NCBI RefSeq assembly: GCF_002754195.1
Contig: NZ_PEEU01000001.1
Location: forward strand, 5,518,001 to 5,582,000
From: Flavobacterium sp. 9
GTDB lineage: Bacteria > Bacteroidota > Bacteroidia > Flavobacteriales > Flavobacteriaceae
Direction: 5' to 3'
DNA: 64,000 nucleotides
The stretch's first letter is position 1, and every line of letters begins with the position of its first letter. The notes under the pieces are model-generated. The model saw nothing but the letters and a program-made list of their open reading frames with translations. It made no database searches and was not told the DNA's origin. Both the position numbers and the translations under genes were made by a program. This document shows, in pieces, positions 16,338 to 26,643 of this stretch.

Positions 16338-19300
16338 ATGGAAGATAAAAAACAAGTATTTCAGACGGAAACAAAATTGCGCTGGCGAACTTTTCAATGG
16401 TCAACGCGATTGATTATTTTTTTCTTATTAATGTTAATTCCGGTCTTTATTATCACTTTGCAAAGAGGTTTAAAACCTGTTTTGCCAATTTTGGGTAATG
16501 ATCCTTCGACACAAAAATTATTGAGTCCAACTATTCCGCAGGAGCTTAGTGCAAAAGACCTTAGAAAATACAAAGGTTTTGATAGTTTTTTGAGATCAAA
16601 ATCAAAAATGGAAGAGCTGAAAAAACAAAATCAGGCAGTTGATCTTCAGGAAATCCGTGCTGCTTTTTATGTAGATTGGGATCCGCAGAGTTTGTTTTCG
16701 CTTCAAAAAAATATTGATAAACTCAATATGGTGATTCCCGAATGGTTTTTTATAGATCCTAAAACTGATTTGCTTCGGACAGAAATTGACACGGCAGCTT
16801 CGAAGATTATGAAAAAGGCCGGAATCAAAATTATTCCAATAATCAACAATATTAATGACGCAAAAGGTGGAGATTTTGATGGTGATTTGGTACACCGAAT
16901 TCTGCATGACAATGTAAAAAGAGAAAGACTTATAAATGATATTGTAAAGAATCTGAAGCAATATAAACTTCAGGGAATTAATATTGATTTTGAAGAATTT
17001 AAGGAAACTAGTGATGAACCAATTATCGCTTTTCAGAAGGAACTTTACGAAAAATTGCATGCACAAGGCTTTATCGTCACGCAGGATATCATGGCTGACA
17101 ATGGCGATTTTAATATAAAAGCATTGGCAAAGTACAATGATTATATGTTTTTGATGGCATATGATGAACATTATGCAGGAAGTGTTCCGGGCGCAATAAG
17201 CAGCCAGAAATGGACAGAAAGAATTCTTGATCAGATTGCGAAAGAAATTCCATCGAACAAAATTATTCTCTGTTTTGCAGGATATGGTTATGATTGGGAG
17301 CAAAACAAAGAGGCAATAACGGTTACTTACGATGAAGCATTATCGCTCGCAAAACAATATGGCGCAACGATTACTTTTGACAATAATACTTACAACAATT
17401 CTTTTAGCTATAAAGACGGAAGAGGGAACAAGCATCAGGTTTATTTTACAGATGCAGCGACCAATTTTAATACCATTCGTTTTGCAGATGAATACGGAAC
17501 TGCCGGAACCGCATTATGGCGATTAGGCAGCGAAGACGGCAGATTGTGGCATTATTATAATAGAAGTTTAACGAACGAAAGTGTTACAAAAAATGCGTTC
17601 GATTTTAGAACTTTAGAAAAAGTACACATGATTTTTTCGACGCCGGATTATATTGGAGAAGGCGAAATTCTGAATGTTTTGACAGATCCTCAGCCGGGAA
17701 AAATTAAACTTCAAACAGATCCGAAAGAATCGATTATAACTGAGGAAAGTTATCTTGAATTGCCAACAAAATATGTAATCAGCAAGTTTGGAAATGTACA
17801 TAATGAGGTTGTTTTAACTTTTGATGATGGTCCGGATCCAACTTATACACCGCAAATTCTGGATATTTTGAAGCGTGAAAATGTGCCTGCAACCTTTTTT
17901 GTTGTGGGACTTCAGGGCGAGAATAATATTCCGCTTTTACAGCGAATTTATACGGAAGGACACGAAATAGGGAATCATACTTTTACTCATCCAAATATTG
18001 CATTGGTAAGTAAAGAACGAGCTTCGGCAGAAATGGAAACCACGCGTTTGTTGATCGAAGCGGTTACTGGCAGAAGTACCGTACTTTTTAGAGCGCCCTA
18101 CAATGCAGATGCTGAACCTACAACTGAAGCTGAACTTAGACCTGTTGCGTTGAGTAAAGCTCAGAATTATTATACGGTTGGCGAAAGTATCGATCCCAAC
18201 GATTGGGAAAAAGGCATTATTGCGGATAGTATTTATGCCAGAGTCATTCGAGAATATGAAGAAGATCCAAGCAAAGGGATAATTTTGCTTCATGATGCGG
18301 GCGGAAACAGGCAACAAACTGTAGAAGCTTTACCGCGAATTATTAAATATTTTAAAGATAAAGGCGTTCAGTTTACGACTGTTTCTAAGTTATTAGGAAA
18401 AAATAAAAACGAAATTATGCCTAAAGCCAAAGGAAACTTAATGACGATTGATAACATTATTTTTGGTTTGGGATATTGGTTTGGACATTTTATTACGGCT
18501 GTTTTCTGGATTGCAATTCTGTTGGGATTCTTTCGTATTTTGTTGATGGCAATCATGGCTTTTTACAAGAAATGGAAAGACCACAAACATCCTTTATCCT
18601 ATACTACAGAAGGAGAAAATTATCCTAAAGTAAGTATTATTGTTCCGGCGTATAATGAAGAAGTAAATGCTGTAAAAACAATTCAGAATTTGCTGCGACA
18701 AGATTATCCTAGTTTCGATATTATTTTTGTTGATGATGGCTCAAAAGACAGCACTTTTTCTAAAGTCGATTTAGAATATAAAAATCATCATATTGTAAAA
18801 GTTCACACCAAAGTGAATGGCGGAAAAGCTTCTGCTCTTAACTACGGAATTTCCATTACAAACAGTGATTTTGTGGTTTGTATTGATGCCGATACACAAT
18901 TAAAAACCGATGCACTTTCGCAATTAATGAAGTGTTTCAGGCTGCAATTCAAAAAACAATCAACAAGTTGGTGCCGTTGCCGGAAATGTAAAAGTGGGTA
19001 ACGAAAATACGATGTTGGCAAGATGGCAAAGTATCGAATATACAACCGCGCAAAACTTTGACAGGCGAGCTTTTGATTTAGTTAATGGAATTACAGTAGT
19101 GCCGGGCGCTATTGGAGCTTTTAGAAAAGAAGCGATAGAAATTGCTGGAGGTTTTACAACAGATACTCTTGCCGAAGATTGTGATTTGACCATTAGAATT
19201 TTGCGAAACAATTATCGTATCGTCAATTGTGTTGAAGCAGTTGCGGTTACAGAAGCTCCTGAAACTTTGAACGAGTTTATGAAGCAGCGTTTTCGTTGGA

Positions 19301-19725
19301 GCTATGGAATTATGCAGGCATTCTGGAAAAATCGAGACGCTTGCTTTAATCCAAAATATAAAGGTTTGGGAATGATTTCGCTGCCAAATGTGCTGATATT
19401 TCAGATTCTGCTTCCAATATTTGCTCCATTGGCAGATTTAATTTTGATTCTAAGTTTAATATGGAATCATAACGATCCGGATAGTCTTCATAAAATCGCT
19501 ATTTATTATCTGGTATTTATGCTTGTCGATATGTTAGTAAGTGTAATTGCTTTTGTCTTCGAAAAAGAGCGATTAAGCAAACTAATATGGCTTATTCCGC
19601 AGCGATTTGTGTATCGTCAATTGATGTATGTGATATTGTTCAGAGCTATCAGAAGAGCCATAAAAGGAGAAAGTCAGAGTTGGGGAGTATTAACCAGAAC
19701 CGGAAATGTAGGGTCATTAGATTAG
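16338..19725 (+). pseudogene. GH18-NodB-GT2 polysaccharide protein, frameshifted
   Basis: One protein of about 1,130 residues is split into two frames. Frame one (16338-19001, 887 residues) has a membrane anchor (about 25-48), a GH18-like domain with the catalytic-loop motif QGINIDFEEF, a NodB deacetylase domain (VVLTFDDGPDPTYTPQI, GHEIGNHTFTHP), a second membrane region and the start of a GT2 domain (VSIIVPAYNEE, DDGSKDS, CIDADTQLKTDA). Frame two resumes at about 18931 and carries the rest: VGAVAGNVKVGNE, DTLAEDCDLT and QRFRWSYG, then membrane helices. Family members are single chains that probably make or process a GlcNAc-type surface polymer. The break lies within 18931-19001, near an A6 run at 18951-18956. 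It is either a real mutation or a sequencing error. Confidence 0.85.
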
Positions 19726-19813
19726 TTTTCAGTAGGTTATTCTTTTATAACAAAAATCTACTCTAAAGTAAGAATTCAAACGTTTTTTTATTTTCAAATG
19801 GTCATTTAAACTA

Positions 19814-19821
19814 TATATTTG
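19814..19821 (+). promoter_or_regulatory. Promoter -7 box TATATTTG for xylA
   Basis: An exact TAnnTTTG match lies 57 bases before the xylA start, leaving a leader of roughly 50 bases. Confidence 0.55.
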
Positions 19822-19878
19822 GATCCTGATATAGCAAGGCTTAGAAAAGAAAATTAGGTTAATAATAAAGCAAGAAAA

Positions 19879-21204
19879 ATGGTAGTTTTAGGAGACAAAG
19901 AGTATTATAAAGGAATTGGTAAAATCAATTTTGAAGGAAAGGATTCAGACAATCCTTTGGCTTTCAGATATTACAATCCTGATCAAATTGTTGCAGGCAA
20001 AACTATGCGTGAACATTTTAAATTTGCGATATCTTATTGGTACAGTTTCGGAGGTGCAGGATCAGATATTTTTGGACAATCAACTCAGACTCTTGCCTGG
20101 AATGAATTAAGAGAGCCTATTCAGGCTGCAAAAAATCGTGCCGATGCCGCTTTTGAATTTATAAGCAAAATGGGATTTGGTTATTATTGCTTTCACGATC
20201 ACGATTTGGTTCAGGAAGGACAAACTTTTACCCAGTCTGAATTGCGATTGGCAACCATGACAGATTATTTAAAAGAAAAACAAGCTGTCTCAGGAATTAA
20301 AGTACTTTGGGGAGCTGCCAATTGTTTTTCGAATCCAAGATATATGAACGGAGCTGCTACAAATCCGGATTTTAAAGTAGTTGCCAGAGCTGCGGCTCAG
20401 GTAAAATTAGCGATGGATGTGACTATTGCACTTGAAGGCGAAAATTATGTTTTTTGGGGTGCGCGTGAAGGTTATTTGAGCTTATTAAATACAGACATGA
20501 AACGCGAACTGGATCATATGGGAACGTTTTTGTGCAAGGCAAGAGATTATGCACGAGGACAAGGTTTTAAAGGGAATTTCTTAATCGAACCAAAACCTAT
20601 GGAACCTTCTAAACATCAATATGATTTTGATTGCGCCACGACAATTGGTTTCCTGCGTCAACATGGTTTAGAGAAAGATTTTAAAATAAATATAGAAGTA
20701 AACCACGCAACATTAGCACAGCATACTTTTCAGCATGAGCTTGATGTAGCGGCGATGTCAGGGATGTTAGGAAGTATTGATGCTAACAGAGGAGATAATC
20801 AGAATGGCTGGGACACGTCTCAGTTTCCAAATAATATTCAGGATGTTACAGAAGCGATGTTGGTTTTTCTTAAAGCTGGTGGAGTTAATGGCGGTGGCGT
20901 AAATTTTGATTCAAAAATTAGAAGAAACTCTACAGATATGGAGGATATTTTTCTGGCTCATATTGGTGGCGCAGATGTTTTTGCAAGAGCTTTATTAACA
21001 GCGGATAAAATTATTACTTCATCACCATATGAAAATTTAAGAAAACAACGTTACAGTTCTTTTGATAGCGGAAAAGGAAAACAATTTGAGCAAGGCAAAC
21101 TGAATTTTAAAGATTTGTACACGATTGCAATCGAAAACGGTGAATTGGAATTACAAAGCGGAAAACAAGAGTTTTTTGAGAATATAATCAATCGTTATAT
21201 CTAG
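19879..21204 (+). CDS. xylA: Xylose isomerase
   Basis: The 441-residue enzyme converts D-xylose to D-xylulose (and glucose to fructose in vitro) using two divalent metal ions. Motifs of class II xylose isomerases are intact: FHDHDLVQEG with the catalytic His, WGAREGY, FLIEPKPMEPSKHQYDFD, EVNHATLAQHTFQHE and SIDANRGDNQNGWDTSQFP. Length is typical. It stands alone, with no xylulokinase, transporter or regulator next to it, so the rest of the pathway must be elsewhere. A repeat and a terminator follow. Confidence 0.98.
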   Translation: MVVLGDKEYYKGIGKINFEGKDSDNPLAFRYYNPDQIVAGKTMREHFKFAISYWYSFGGAGSDIFGQSTQTLAWNELREPIQAAKNRADAAFEFISKMGFGYYCFHDHDLVQEGQTFTQSELRLATMTDYLKEKQAVSGIKVLWGAANCFSNPRYMNGAATNPDFKVVARAAAQVKLAMDVTIALEGENYVFWGAREGYLSLLNTDMKRELDHMGTFLCKARDYARGQGFKGNFLIEPKPMEPSKHQYDFDCATTIGFLRQHGLEKDFKINIEVNHATLAQHTFQHELDVAAMSGMLGSIDANRGDNQNGWDTSQFPNNIQDVTEAMLVFLKAGGVNGGGVNFDSKIRRNSTDMEDIFLAHIGGADVFARALLTADKIITSSPYENLRKQRYSSFDSGKGKQFEQGKLNFKDLYTIAIENGELELQSGKQEFFENIINRYI

Positions 21205-21269
21205 TTTAGAAGAGTCATAAAAAAAACTATTAAAATGTTATTCCGGAGCAGATATTCTGAATCAATTTT

Positions 21270-21368
21270 AAACACAAGTATCACTAATTTTTACAAATTC
21301 GAAGGATTTGCTTAGTTTGTGAAATTAATTTCACAAACTAATTAGTGGCAATTAGTGAAATTCGTGTT
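21270..21368. repeat. Palindromic intergenic repeat, family A, copy 2
   Basis: This block resembles the one at 1912-2011: terminal AAACACAAGT / AATTCGTGTT ends, a central GTGAAATTAATTTCAC dyad, and inner arms ending in ACTAATT / AATTAGT. It again lies between convergent genes. Confidence 0.7.
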
Positions 21369-21375
21369 CAAAATA

Positions 21376-21410
21376 AAAAAATCCCATTCACAGAAGCGAA
21401 TGGGATTTTA
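21376..21410. terminator. Intrinsic terminator between convergent xylA and the GH-D enzyme
   Basis: The hairpin AAAATCCCATTC / GAATGGGATTTT has A and T runs on either side, so it can serve both xylA and the minus-strand glycosidase. Confidence 0.85.
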
Positions 21411-21439
21411 AGGTTATAATTAAGGGCAAATTGTAAAAT

Positions 21440-24118
21440 TTAATTTTTAACGAATTTAAAGTTTTGTACCGAATTCCCTTCTGTTGAAGCTTTTATCATA
21501 TAAACTCCTTTTGAAAGACCATTTACAGGAACTTCAGAAGTAATCATGTCTTCGGCAATAATAGTAGTTTTCCAAACTTCTTTTCCGGCTATATCGTACA
21601 TAGAAAGCGCAACAGGACCATTTATAGTATGATCAAATTTTATTCTGAAAGTACTTGATGCAGGATTTGGAAACACATAATTGGTCGCCGCAGTTTTAAA
21701 ATAATTTGGTGTACTTAAATTTGTTGCCACCGAAATTGCATACAAAGCAGCATCAGCCTGAGGCAATTGAACACTCAAAGTTCCTTGCGATGTACTAGTT
21801 GTACCAGAATACAATTCTTTAACTGTATAATTTCCCGAGCCTAAACCAAGACGGCTTAAATTGACATTGTTGGTTACTGCAGCATTGCTATAATTAAACA
21901 CAGCAACATAAGTAACGCCGTTTTTTGTAGCCGAAAAAACATTGGCAGCATTATAACCTGTATTTCCATCTGCAGGGCGGAATTGAATATCAGCGCGGGC
22001 AACATTCATAACATCATTATTTTGTAAAAGTGATTGTGCTTTTGCTTTCCACGCGCCTGCAACAGAGAAATCATCACCACTTGTAATCGTTCCTGTTACA
22101 ATACTGCCTAAAAGTCTAGCACGATTTTCTCCCGCAGTAACAGTTCCAAACACAACGTGATCCGCATCCAGATAATCATAAATTTGATTTTGCCACCAGC
22201 CATAAGTCGTGCTGTTAAGCGTATAATCGCTATCGCCAATACTGCTGTAAGCATCGCAGGCAATACGGCGCATATGTACATAAGGTCCCGTCGCAATATT
22301 AGGCGATATCGCAGCTTCGACTAACATTGTACCATTAATTTCGTCTACTAAATATTTCATTCCTTCCTGATAAGCCTCCATTCCTGTATGCAATTGATAA
22401 TTCACAAAACTATCAGCTTCGATACTGGCGTGCGTCAAAAAGTCGACTTTTACCATTTCAAAACCAGCGGCTTTAAAACGATTGATAAAATAATGTATTC
22501 TGGCCTTAGTTCCCGGACTTGTTGGGTCCATTGCATAAGCGCCATCCAATTCAAAAGGAGCACCATTAACGGTAGTCCAACATTGATTGTAGTTGTACGA
22601 ACTGCCTTCGACCTGACGATTGTATTTTCCCCAATCTACAAACGGAGCCCAATAAATACCGGCTTTAAAACCTTTGCTTTTGGCATAAGTAACAAATTGT
22701 GCCAGTTGTGCATCAGACATATTATCCCAATACGAATCAAGATCTATGAATAAAGTATTGTCTTCGGTTTTGAAAGCCGGACAATCATTCTTAAAAAAGT
22801 CTACAACGGCATTAACCTTTGTTAAATTAATAGAAGTCTGCATTGCGCCCCAACTATTCCAACCCATTGGTTTTGGTGCTGTCCAGTCGAAAATATATTT
22901 AGGTTGAAGCGCCGCATTTGCCTGAGCAAATTCTTCGAAACCAGTTCGCCAATCGTCATTTGCATTTATAATTACTTTAGGCGAAGGACAACTTGTTTGA
23001 CCAACATTTACCCAGCCATGACCACGAGTATCTCTTGTAACTTCCTTTTTTGTCCATCCTGCAATAACTGAAACGTAGGCAGATGAGGTTCCGCCGCCAT
23101 TTACCGTAATTCCCGTTTTCCATTTTGTGTGTTCAAGAGAACCAATAACCAATCCTTTTCGGTTCGTATTATTGTAAATATTAGTAATCTCAGATGCTGT
23201 AAAATCTGCAGCATTAAGCGGATAAGCATTATAACGAACCCAAGCATCATTATCATAAGGTACAAAAACTGCTCTGGTATCTCCCGTACCAAAGTTTGGT
23301 GTAACCTGATTACTCGTCAAAGGTGACATTTTGTAGCAATTAGAACCATTTCCCGTAAGGACAACCTGAACGGCAAGGTAATTTTTGTTGGTATAAGTGT
23401 AGAAAATCTGTTGCATTCCCAACGTATAATTTCCACTTAAAGTGAAAATATGCTTCGTGCCGCTTCCAATATTATCCGTAAAAGATTCTGTAGAATAAAC
23501 CGCTGAAGCAAAATTACTGCTCACATATTGTTGATCGCTAGACGCATAAGCAGATGCATTAGTAATTACTGTAGCGCCATTAAATTTTACGTTATACGTT
23601 TTGTTGGTTAAATTGTAAACCACACTGTTATTTGTTCCAAAATTCACCGTTTGAGTTGTTGACGCCGCCATTGGTGTCAAAACAAACTTGTCTAAATTGG
23701 GCGCCCAGGAATTCGTGTTATCCCAAAGCAGAGTAGTGGTTCCGCTGTTTAAATATACACTGATGTTTTGCGAAGCTGCGGTACTCCAGCCTCCGCTAGG
23801 ATCACACGGAATTGAAATTGCTGTTGCTGATCCTGCCGTTAAACGAATTGTTCGCGGATCTCCCGTGCAATAAAACAATTGCAGCTTGTACCAGCCAGTT
23901 GTCGCTACAGAAACGTTTACCGAAACACTGCTGTCACCGCCCAAATTCCCAACTATTTTGTTGGAACAGGCATCGCAGTTTTGTATGTTGGCGCTATTGG
24001 TGCGCGTGCCATTTTCGAATTCATAAGTCTGAGCCGAACTGCATAAGGCAAATAATAATACTATGACGGTAAGATATGCTTTAACCGAAAATTTTTCTTT
24101 TGTAATTTTTTCTTGCAT
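21440..24118 (-). CDS. Secreted clan GH-D (alpha-galactosidase-like) enzyme, type IX sorted
   Basis: The 892-residue precursor starts with a signal peptide (about 1-29, ending LCSSAQ). Next come a carbohydrate-binding module of the CBM6/35 kind (TGWYKLQLFYCTGDPR), a beta-rich N-terminal domain, and a TIM barrel opening with KPMGWNSWGAM and LFIDLDSYWD. The probable nucleophile is about Asp559 in MVKVDFL, as in GH27/GH36 enzymes. A C-terminal beta domain precedes a type A sorting domain (PNPASSTFRIKF to the end). The enzyme would be exported by the type IX system and attached or released at the surface. The exact family and the sugar it cleaves are uncertain; alpha-galactoside is the best guess. 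Confidence 0.85.
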   Translation of the reverse strand: MQEKITKEKFSVKAYLTVIVLLFALCSSAQTYEFENGTRTNSANIQNCDACSNKIVGNLGGDSSVSVNVSVATTGWYKLQLFYCTGDPRTIRLTAGSATAISIPCDPSGGWSTAASQNISVYLNSGTTTLLWDNTNSWAPNLDKFVLTPMAASTTQTVNFGTNNSVVYNLTNKTYNVKFNGATVITNASAYASSDQQYVSSNFASAVYSTESFTDNIGSGTKHIFTLSGNYTLGMQQIFYTYTNKNYLAVQVVLTGNGSNCYKMSPLTSNQVTPNFGTGDTRAVFVPYDNDAWVRYNAYPLNAADFTASEITNIYNNTNRKGLVIGSLEHTKWKTGITVNGGGTSSAYVSVIAGWTKKEVTRDTRGHGWVNVGQTSCPSPKVIINANDDWRTGFEEFAQANAALQPKYIFDWTAPKPMGWNSWGAMQTSINLTKVNAVVDFFKNDCPAFKTEDNTLFIDLDSYWDNMSDAQLAQFVTYAKSKGFKAGIYWAPFVDWGKYNRQVEGSSYNYNQCWTTVNGAPFELDGAYAMDPTSPGTKARIHYFINRFKAAGFEMVKVDFLTHASIEADSFVNYQLHTGMEAYQEGMKYLVDEINGTMLVEAAISPNIATGPYVHMRRIACDAYSSIGDSDYTLNSTTYGWWQNQIYDYLDADHVVFGTVTAGENRARLLGSIVTGTITSGDDFSVAGAWKAKAQSLLQNNDVMNVARADIQFRPADGNTGYNAANVFSATKNGVTYVAVFNYSNAAVTNNVNLSRLGLGSGNYTVKELYSGTTSTSQGTLSVQLPQADAALYAISVATNLSTPNYFKTAATNYVFPNPASSTFRIKFDHTINGPVALSMYDIAGKEVWKTTIIAEDMITSEVPVNGLSKGVYMIKASTEGNSVQNFKFVKN

Positions 24119-24357
24119 AATAATTTATTTTAAATAGTTAAGATGCAGTACTATACTATACTGTGCTACAATGATAAGAAAAATATTAATATGATGTATA
24201 TAATGTTAAAAAATAAATGATTTAATTATTTTTTAATTACTTAATTATGGTATGTGTTTATGCGTTATTGATAATGTTTAGGAAAATTCATTTATTAAGG
24301 TCTAAAAAACGAAAACTATTAAGTACATAATTATATATAGAAACCAAAGGTTGAAAA

Positions 24358-24464
24358 GTGCCGTTAGTTACAAAATATTGGTAGAAAACACGAATCGAAA
24401 TAAATTTAGCGTATCGTAGGTACGCAATGATTAGCGTTTTGTTGCGTACCTACGGCGCGCCCAA
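24358..24464. repeat. Palindromic intergenic repeat, family B, copy 1 (partial)
   Basis: The block starts with GTGCCGTTAGTTAC and ATTGGTAGAAAACA and contains the inner hairpin GTAGGTACGCAA / TTGCGTACCTAC. Compared with copies at 39643 and 49395 it lacks the right outer arm; family C begins at once after it. Confidence 0.75.
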
Positions 24465-24466
24465 TG

Positions 24467-24604
24467 CCATTAAGTTAGCTTTTAGAAAATAAAATCCGTT
24501 TTCATCTGCGTTTTTACGAAGTAAATCTGTTTTTATCCGCGTCAAAATTAGACGCTGATTTTACTGATTCGCTAAAGCGAAAACGCAGATGAAAACGGAT
24601 TTTT
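24467..24604. repeat. Palindromic intergenic repeat, family C, copy 1
   Basis: A perfect 24-base inverted repeat (24491-24514 against 24580-24603, arms containing CCGTTTTCATCTGCG) encloses a 65-base loop. A leader CATTAAGTTAGCTTTTAGAA precedes the left arm. The only other copy here (63100-63235) has the same leader but the loop in the opposite orientation. Confidence 0.85.
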
Positions 24605-24623
24605 ATTTCATTTATTATTAAAA

Positions 24624-24676
24624 TTAATCATTTGATTAAATCTTTTGTTTAATTCTAAAAATAATTTTTATCTTTG
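24624..24676 (+). promoter_or_regulatory. TetR operator and promoter of the efflux regulator
   Basis: The dyad TTAATCA-TT-TGATTAA (24624-24639) lies 29 bases before an exact -7 box TATCTTTG (24669-24676). The same half-sites recur at 25317 before the efflux operon, so both sites probably bind the TetR protein encoded between them. Confidence 0.8.
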
Positions 24677-24694
24677 CCCCAGAATAAAATAATT

Positions 24695-25297
24695 ATGGCA
24701 CCAAAAAGCAAAGACGCAAGCACTGAGGAAAGAATAAAAGAAGCAGCCCGAACTGTATTTACACAAAAGGGATATTCGGCTACGCGAACTCGTGATATTG
24801 CTGAAGAAGCAGGAATTAATCTGGCATTGCTAAACTATTATTTCAGAAGTAAAGAGAAACTTTTTGAGCTTGTAATGGCTGAGAAAGTAGCAAAGTTGTT
24901 TGGCGTAATTGCACCAGTTGTCAATAATGAACATACTTCGCTTGACGAAAAAGTAACCTTAATTGCTGATGCTTATATCACAATGTTGACTCAAAATCCT
25001 GGTTTGCCTTTGTTTGTTTTAAGTGAAATCAGGAATAATCCGGAACATTTTGGGAATAAAATGCAAGCCGGAAAATTATTGACTGAATCTTATTTTGTGA
25101 AGCAATTATTAGAAAAAAGACCCGATATTCATCCGTTGCATTTTATTATAAATGTTTTGTCGATGTGTATTTTTCCATTTATTGCGAAACCGGTTTTAGA
25201 ATCAGCCGGAGTGATGTCAGATAATCAATTAAGCGATTTTACGGAAGAAAGAAAGACTTTAATTGTAAAATGGTTTAAAGCTATGATAGATTCGTAG
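24695..25297 (+). CDS. TetR-family repressor of the TolC/ABC-2 efflux operon
   Basis: The 200-residue protein has a TetR helix-turn-helix (YSATRTRDIAEEAGINLALL then NYYFRSKEKLFELV) and a helical C-terminal domain. The gene heads a cluster of TolC, HlyD, two ATPases and two permeases, which is the arrangement of E. coli cecR (ybiH) with ybhGFSR. Matching dyads flank the gene. The ATG at 24695 is preferred over the TTG at 24674, which lies within the -7 box. The inducer is unknown. Confidence 0.92.
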   Translation: MAPKSKDASTEERIKEAARTVFTQKGYSATRTRDIAEEAGINLALLNYYFRSKEKLFELVMAEKVAKLFGVIAPVVNNEHTSLDEKVTLIADAYITMLTQNPGLPLFVLSEIRNNPEHFGNKMQAGKLLTESYFVKQLLEKRPDIHPLHFIINVLSMCIFPFIAKPVLESAGVMSDNQLSDFTEERKTLIVKWFKAMIDS

Positions 25298-25316
25298 CTA
25301 TTTTTTTGGATTTAAT

Positions 25317-25332
25317 TTAATCAAATGATTAA
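25317..25332 (+). promoter_or_regulatory. TetR operator before the efflux operon
   Basis: TTAATCA-AA-TGATTAA has the same half-sites as the dyad at 24624, with the two-base spacer complemented. It lies 38 bases before the TolC-like start. Confidence 0.8.
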
Positions 25333-25369
25333 AACGAAATATTAAATATTAAATATTAAAAAATTGAGT

Positions 25370-26635
25370 ATGAAAAGGTTATTGATTGTTGTACTGGTTA
25401 TTTTTCCTGTATTTCAGTTTTATGCACAGCAAGAACGCAAGTTTTTAAAACTCGAAGATTGTTATGCATTGGCAGAAGAAAATTATCCATTGTCTAAAAA
25501 AAGAGATTTAATTGCCAAAAGCAGCGAATTTACGATTGATAATATTGCGAAAGGATATTATCCGAAGTTTGATATTTTTGGTCAGGCAACGTATCAGTCA
25601 GATGTTACAAAATTGCCTGTTAGACTGCCAGGTTTAGAAGTTCCGATTTTAAAAAATGATCAATATCGGGCTTACGCCGAAGTAAACCAGCTTCTTTATG
25701 ACGGAGGCGCTTTGAAACAACAGAAAGAAATTGTCGAAAAGCAAACCAAAGTTTCAGAACAACAACTTAAAGTCGATTTATATGCGGTAAAACAGCGTAT
25801 TACTGAACTTTATTTTGGAATCCTTGTTTTTGATGAACAGCTTCGTCAGAATGATTTGCTTAAAAACGACATCAATATCGGGATAAAAACCGTTGAAGCT
25901 CAGCTTGCAAATGGTACGGCTTTTAGAAGCAGCGTTGATTTGCTTAAAGCAGAATATCTAAAAGCAGATCAAATTGCGATTGGGATTCGGAATTATAGAA
26001 AGTCATATTTAGACATGCTCGGACTTTTCATTAATTCAGAATTGACTTCGGATACAAAATTAGAAACTCCTGCAAATATTGTAAATTCAACAGAGATTAA
26101 ACGTCCTGAACTGGATCTTTTTAGTTATCGAAATGAAAGCCTTGAAATCGGCAAAAAAACAATTGAAATTCAGAATTTACCAAAGTTCAATTTTTTCGTG
26201 CAAGGCGGTATGGGAAATCCGGGATTGAATATGCTCGAAGAAGGCTGGAAAGGCTATTATATTGGCGGCGTTAGACTTAATTGGTCTTTAACGGGACTTT
26301 ATACGGATAAAAAACAAAAGCAAATTATCGATATTAATAAGCAACAAATCGAAGTCGATAAGGAAGTTTTTCTTTTTAATACCAATCAATCTGTCAAACA
26401 GCAAAATGCCGAAATCACGAAGCTTGAAGAATATCTGGTTTCTGATACTGAAATCATAATGCTTAGAAATAATGTGAAGAAAGCAGCTTTGGCACAATTA
26501 GAAAATGGCGTTATCGATTCCAGCGATTATTTGCGTGATGTAAACGAAGAAAATACGGCAACGCAAAACAAAATAATCCATGAAACTGATTTGCTTTTGG
26601 CCAAATACAGACAAAAATTAATAACCGGTAATTAA
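25370..26635 (+). CDS. TolC-family outer-membrane efflux protein
   Basis: The 421-residue precursor has a signal peptide (about 1-20, ending FYAQQ) and the long helical hairpins of outer-membrane efflux proteins, with LEDCYALAEENYPLSKKRDL at the N-terminus and a second repeat starting near KKTIEIQNLPKFNFFVQGG. It would form the exit duct for the ABC-2 pump encoded downstream. It lies 8 bases before the HlyD gene in one operon. The ATG at 25370 is preferred to a TTG six bases upstream. Confidence 0.92.
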   Translation: MKRLLIVVLVIFPVFQFYAQQERKFLKLEDCYALAEENYPLSKKRDLIAKSSEFTIDNIAKGYYPKFDIFGQATYQSDVTKLPVRLPGLEVPILKNDQYRAYAEVNQLLYDGGALKQQKEIVEKQTKVSEQQLKVDLYAVKQRITELYFGILVFDEQLRQNDLLKNDINIGIKTVEAQLANGTAFRSSVDLLKAEYLKADQIAIGIRNYRKSYLDMLGLFINSELTSDTKLETPANIVNSTEIKRPELDLFSYRNESLEIGKKTIEIQNLPKFNFFVQGGMGNPGLNMLEEGWKGYYIGGVRLNWSLTGLYTDKKQKQIIDINKQQIEVDKEVFLFNTNQSVKQQNAEITKLEEYLVSDTEIIMLRNNVKKAALAQLENGVIDSSDYLRDVNEENTATQNKIIHETDLLLAKYRQKLITGN

Positions 26636-26643
26636 TTATAAAG

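Noticed and set aside
16602..17303. Open frame of 233 codons on the minus strand
   Set aside because: It lies entirely antisense inside the GH18 domain of the large polysaccharide gene; its Cys/Ile/Phe-rich translation is not protein-like.
18931..19001. Programmed ribosomal frameshift in the polysaccharide gene
   Set aside because: No slippery heptamer followed by a convincing stem was seen in the right frames, and relatives I recall encode the protein as one frame; a mutation or error is simpler.
22388..22753. Open frame of 121 codons on the plus strand
   Set aside because: It is antisense to the TIM barrel of the type IX-secreted glycosidase, whose motifs are clear.
24358..24604. Insertion sequence
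   Set aside because: The palindromic blocks contain no transposase frame. They are short repeats of two families placed side by side.
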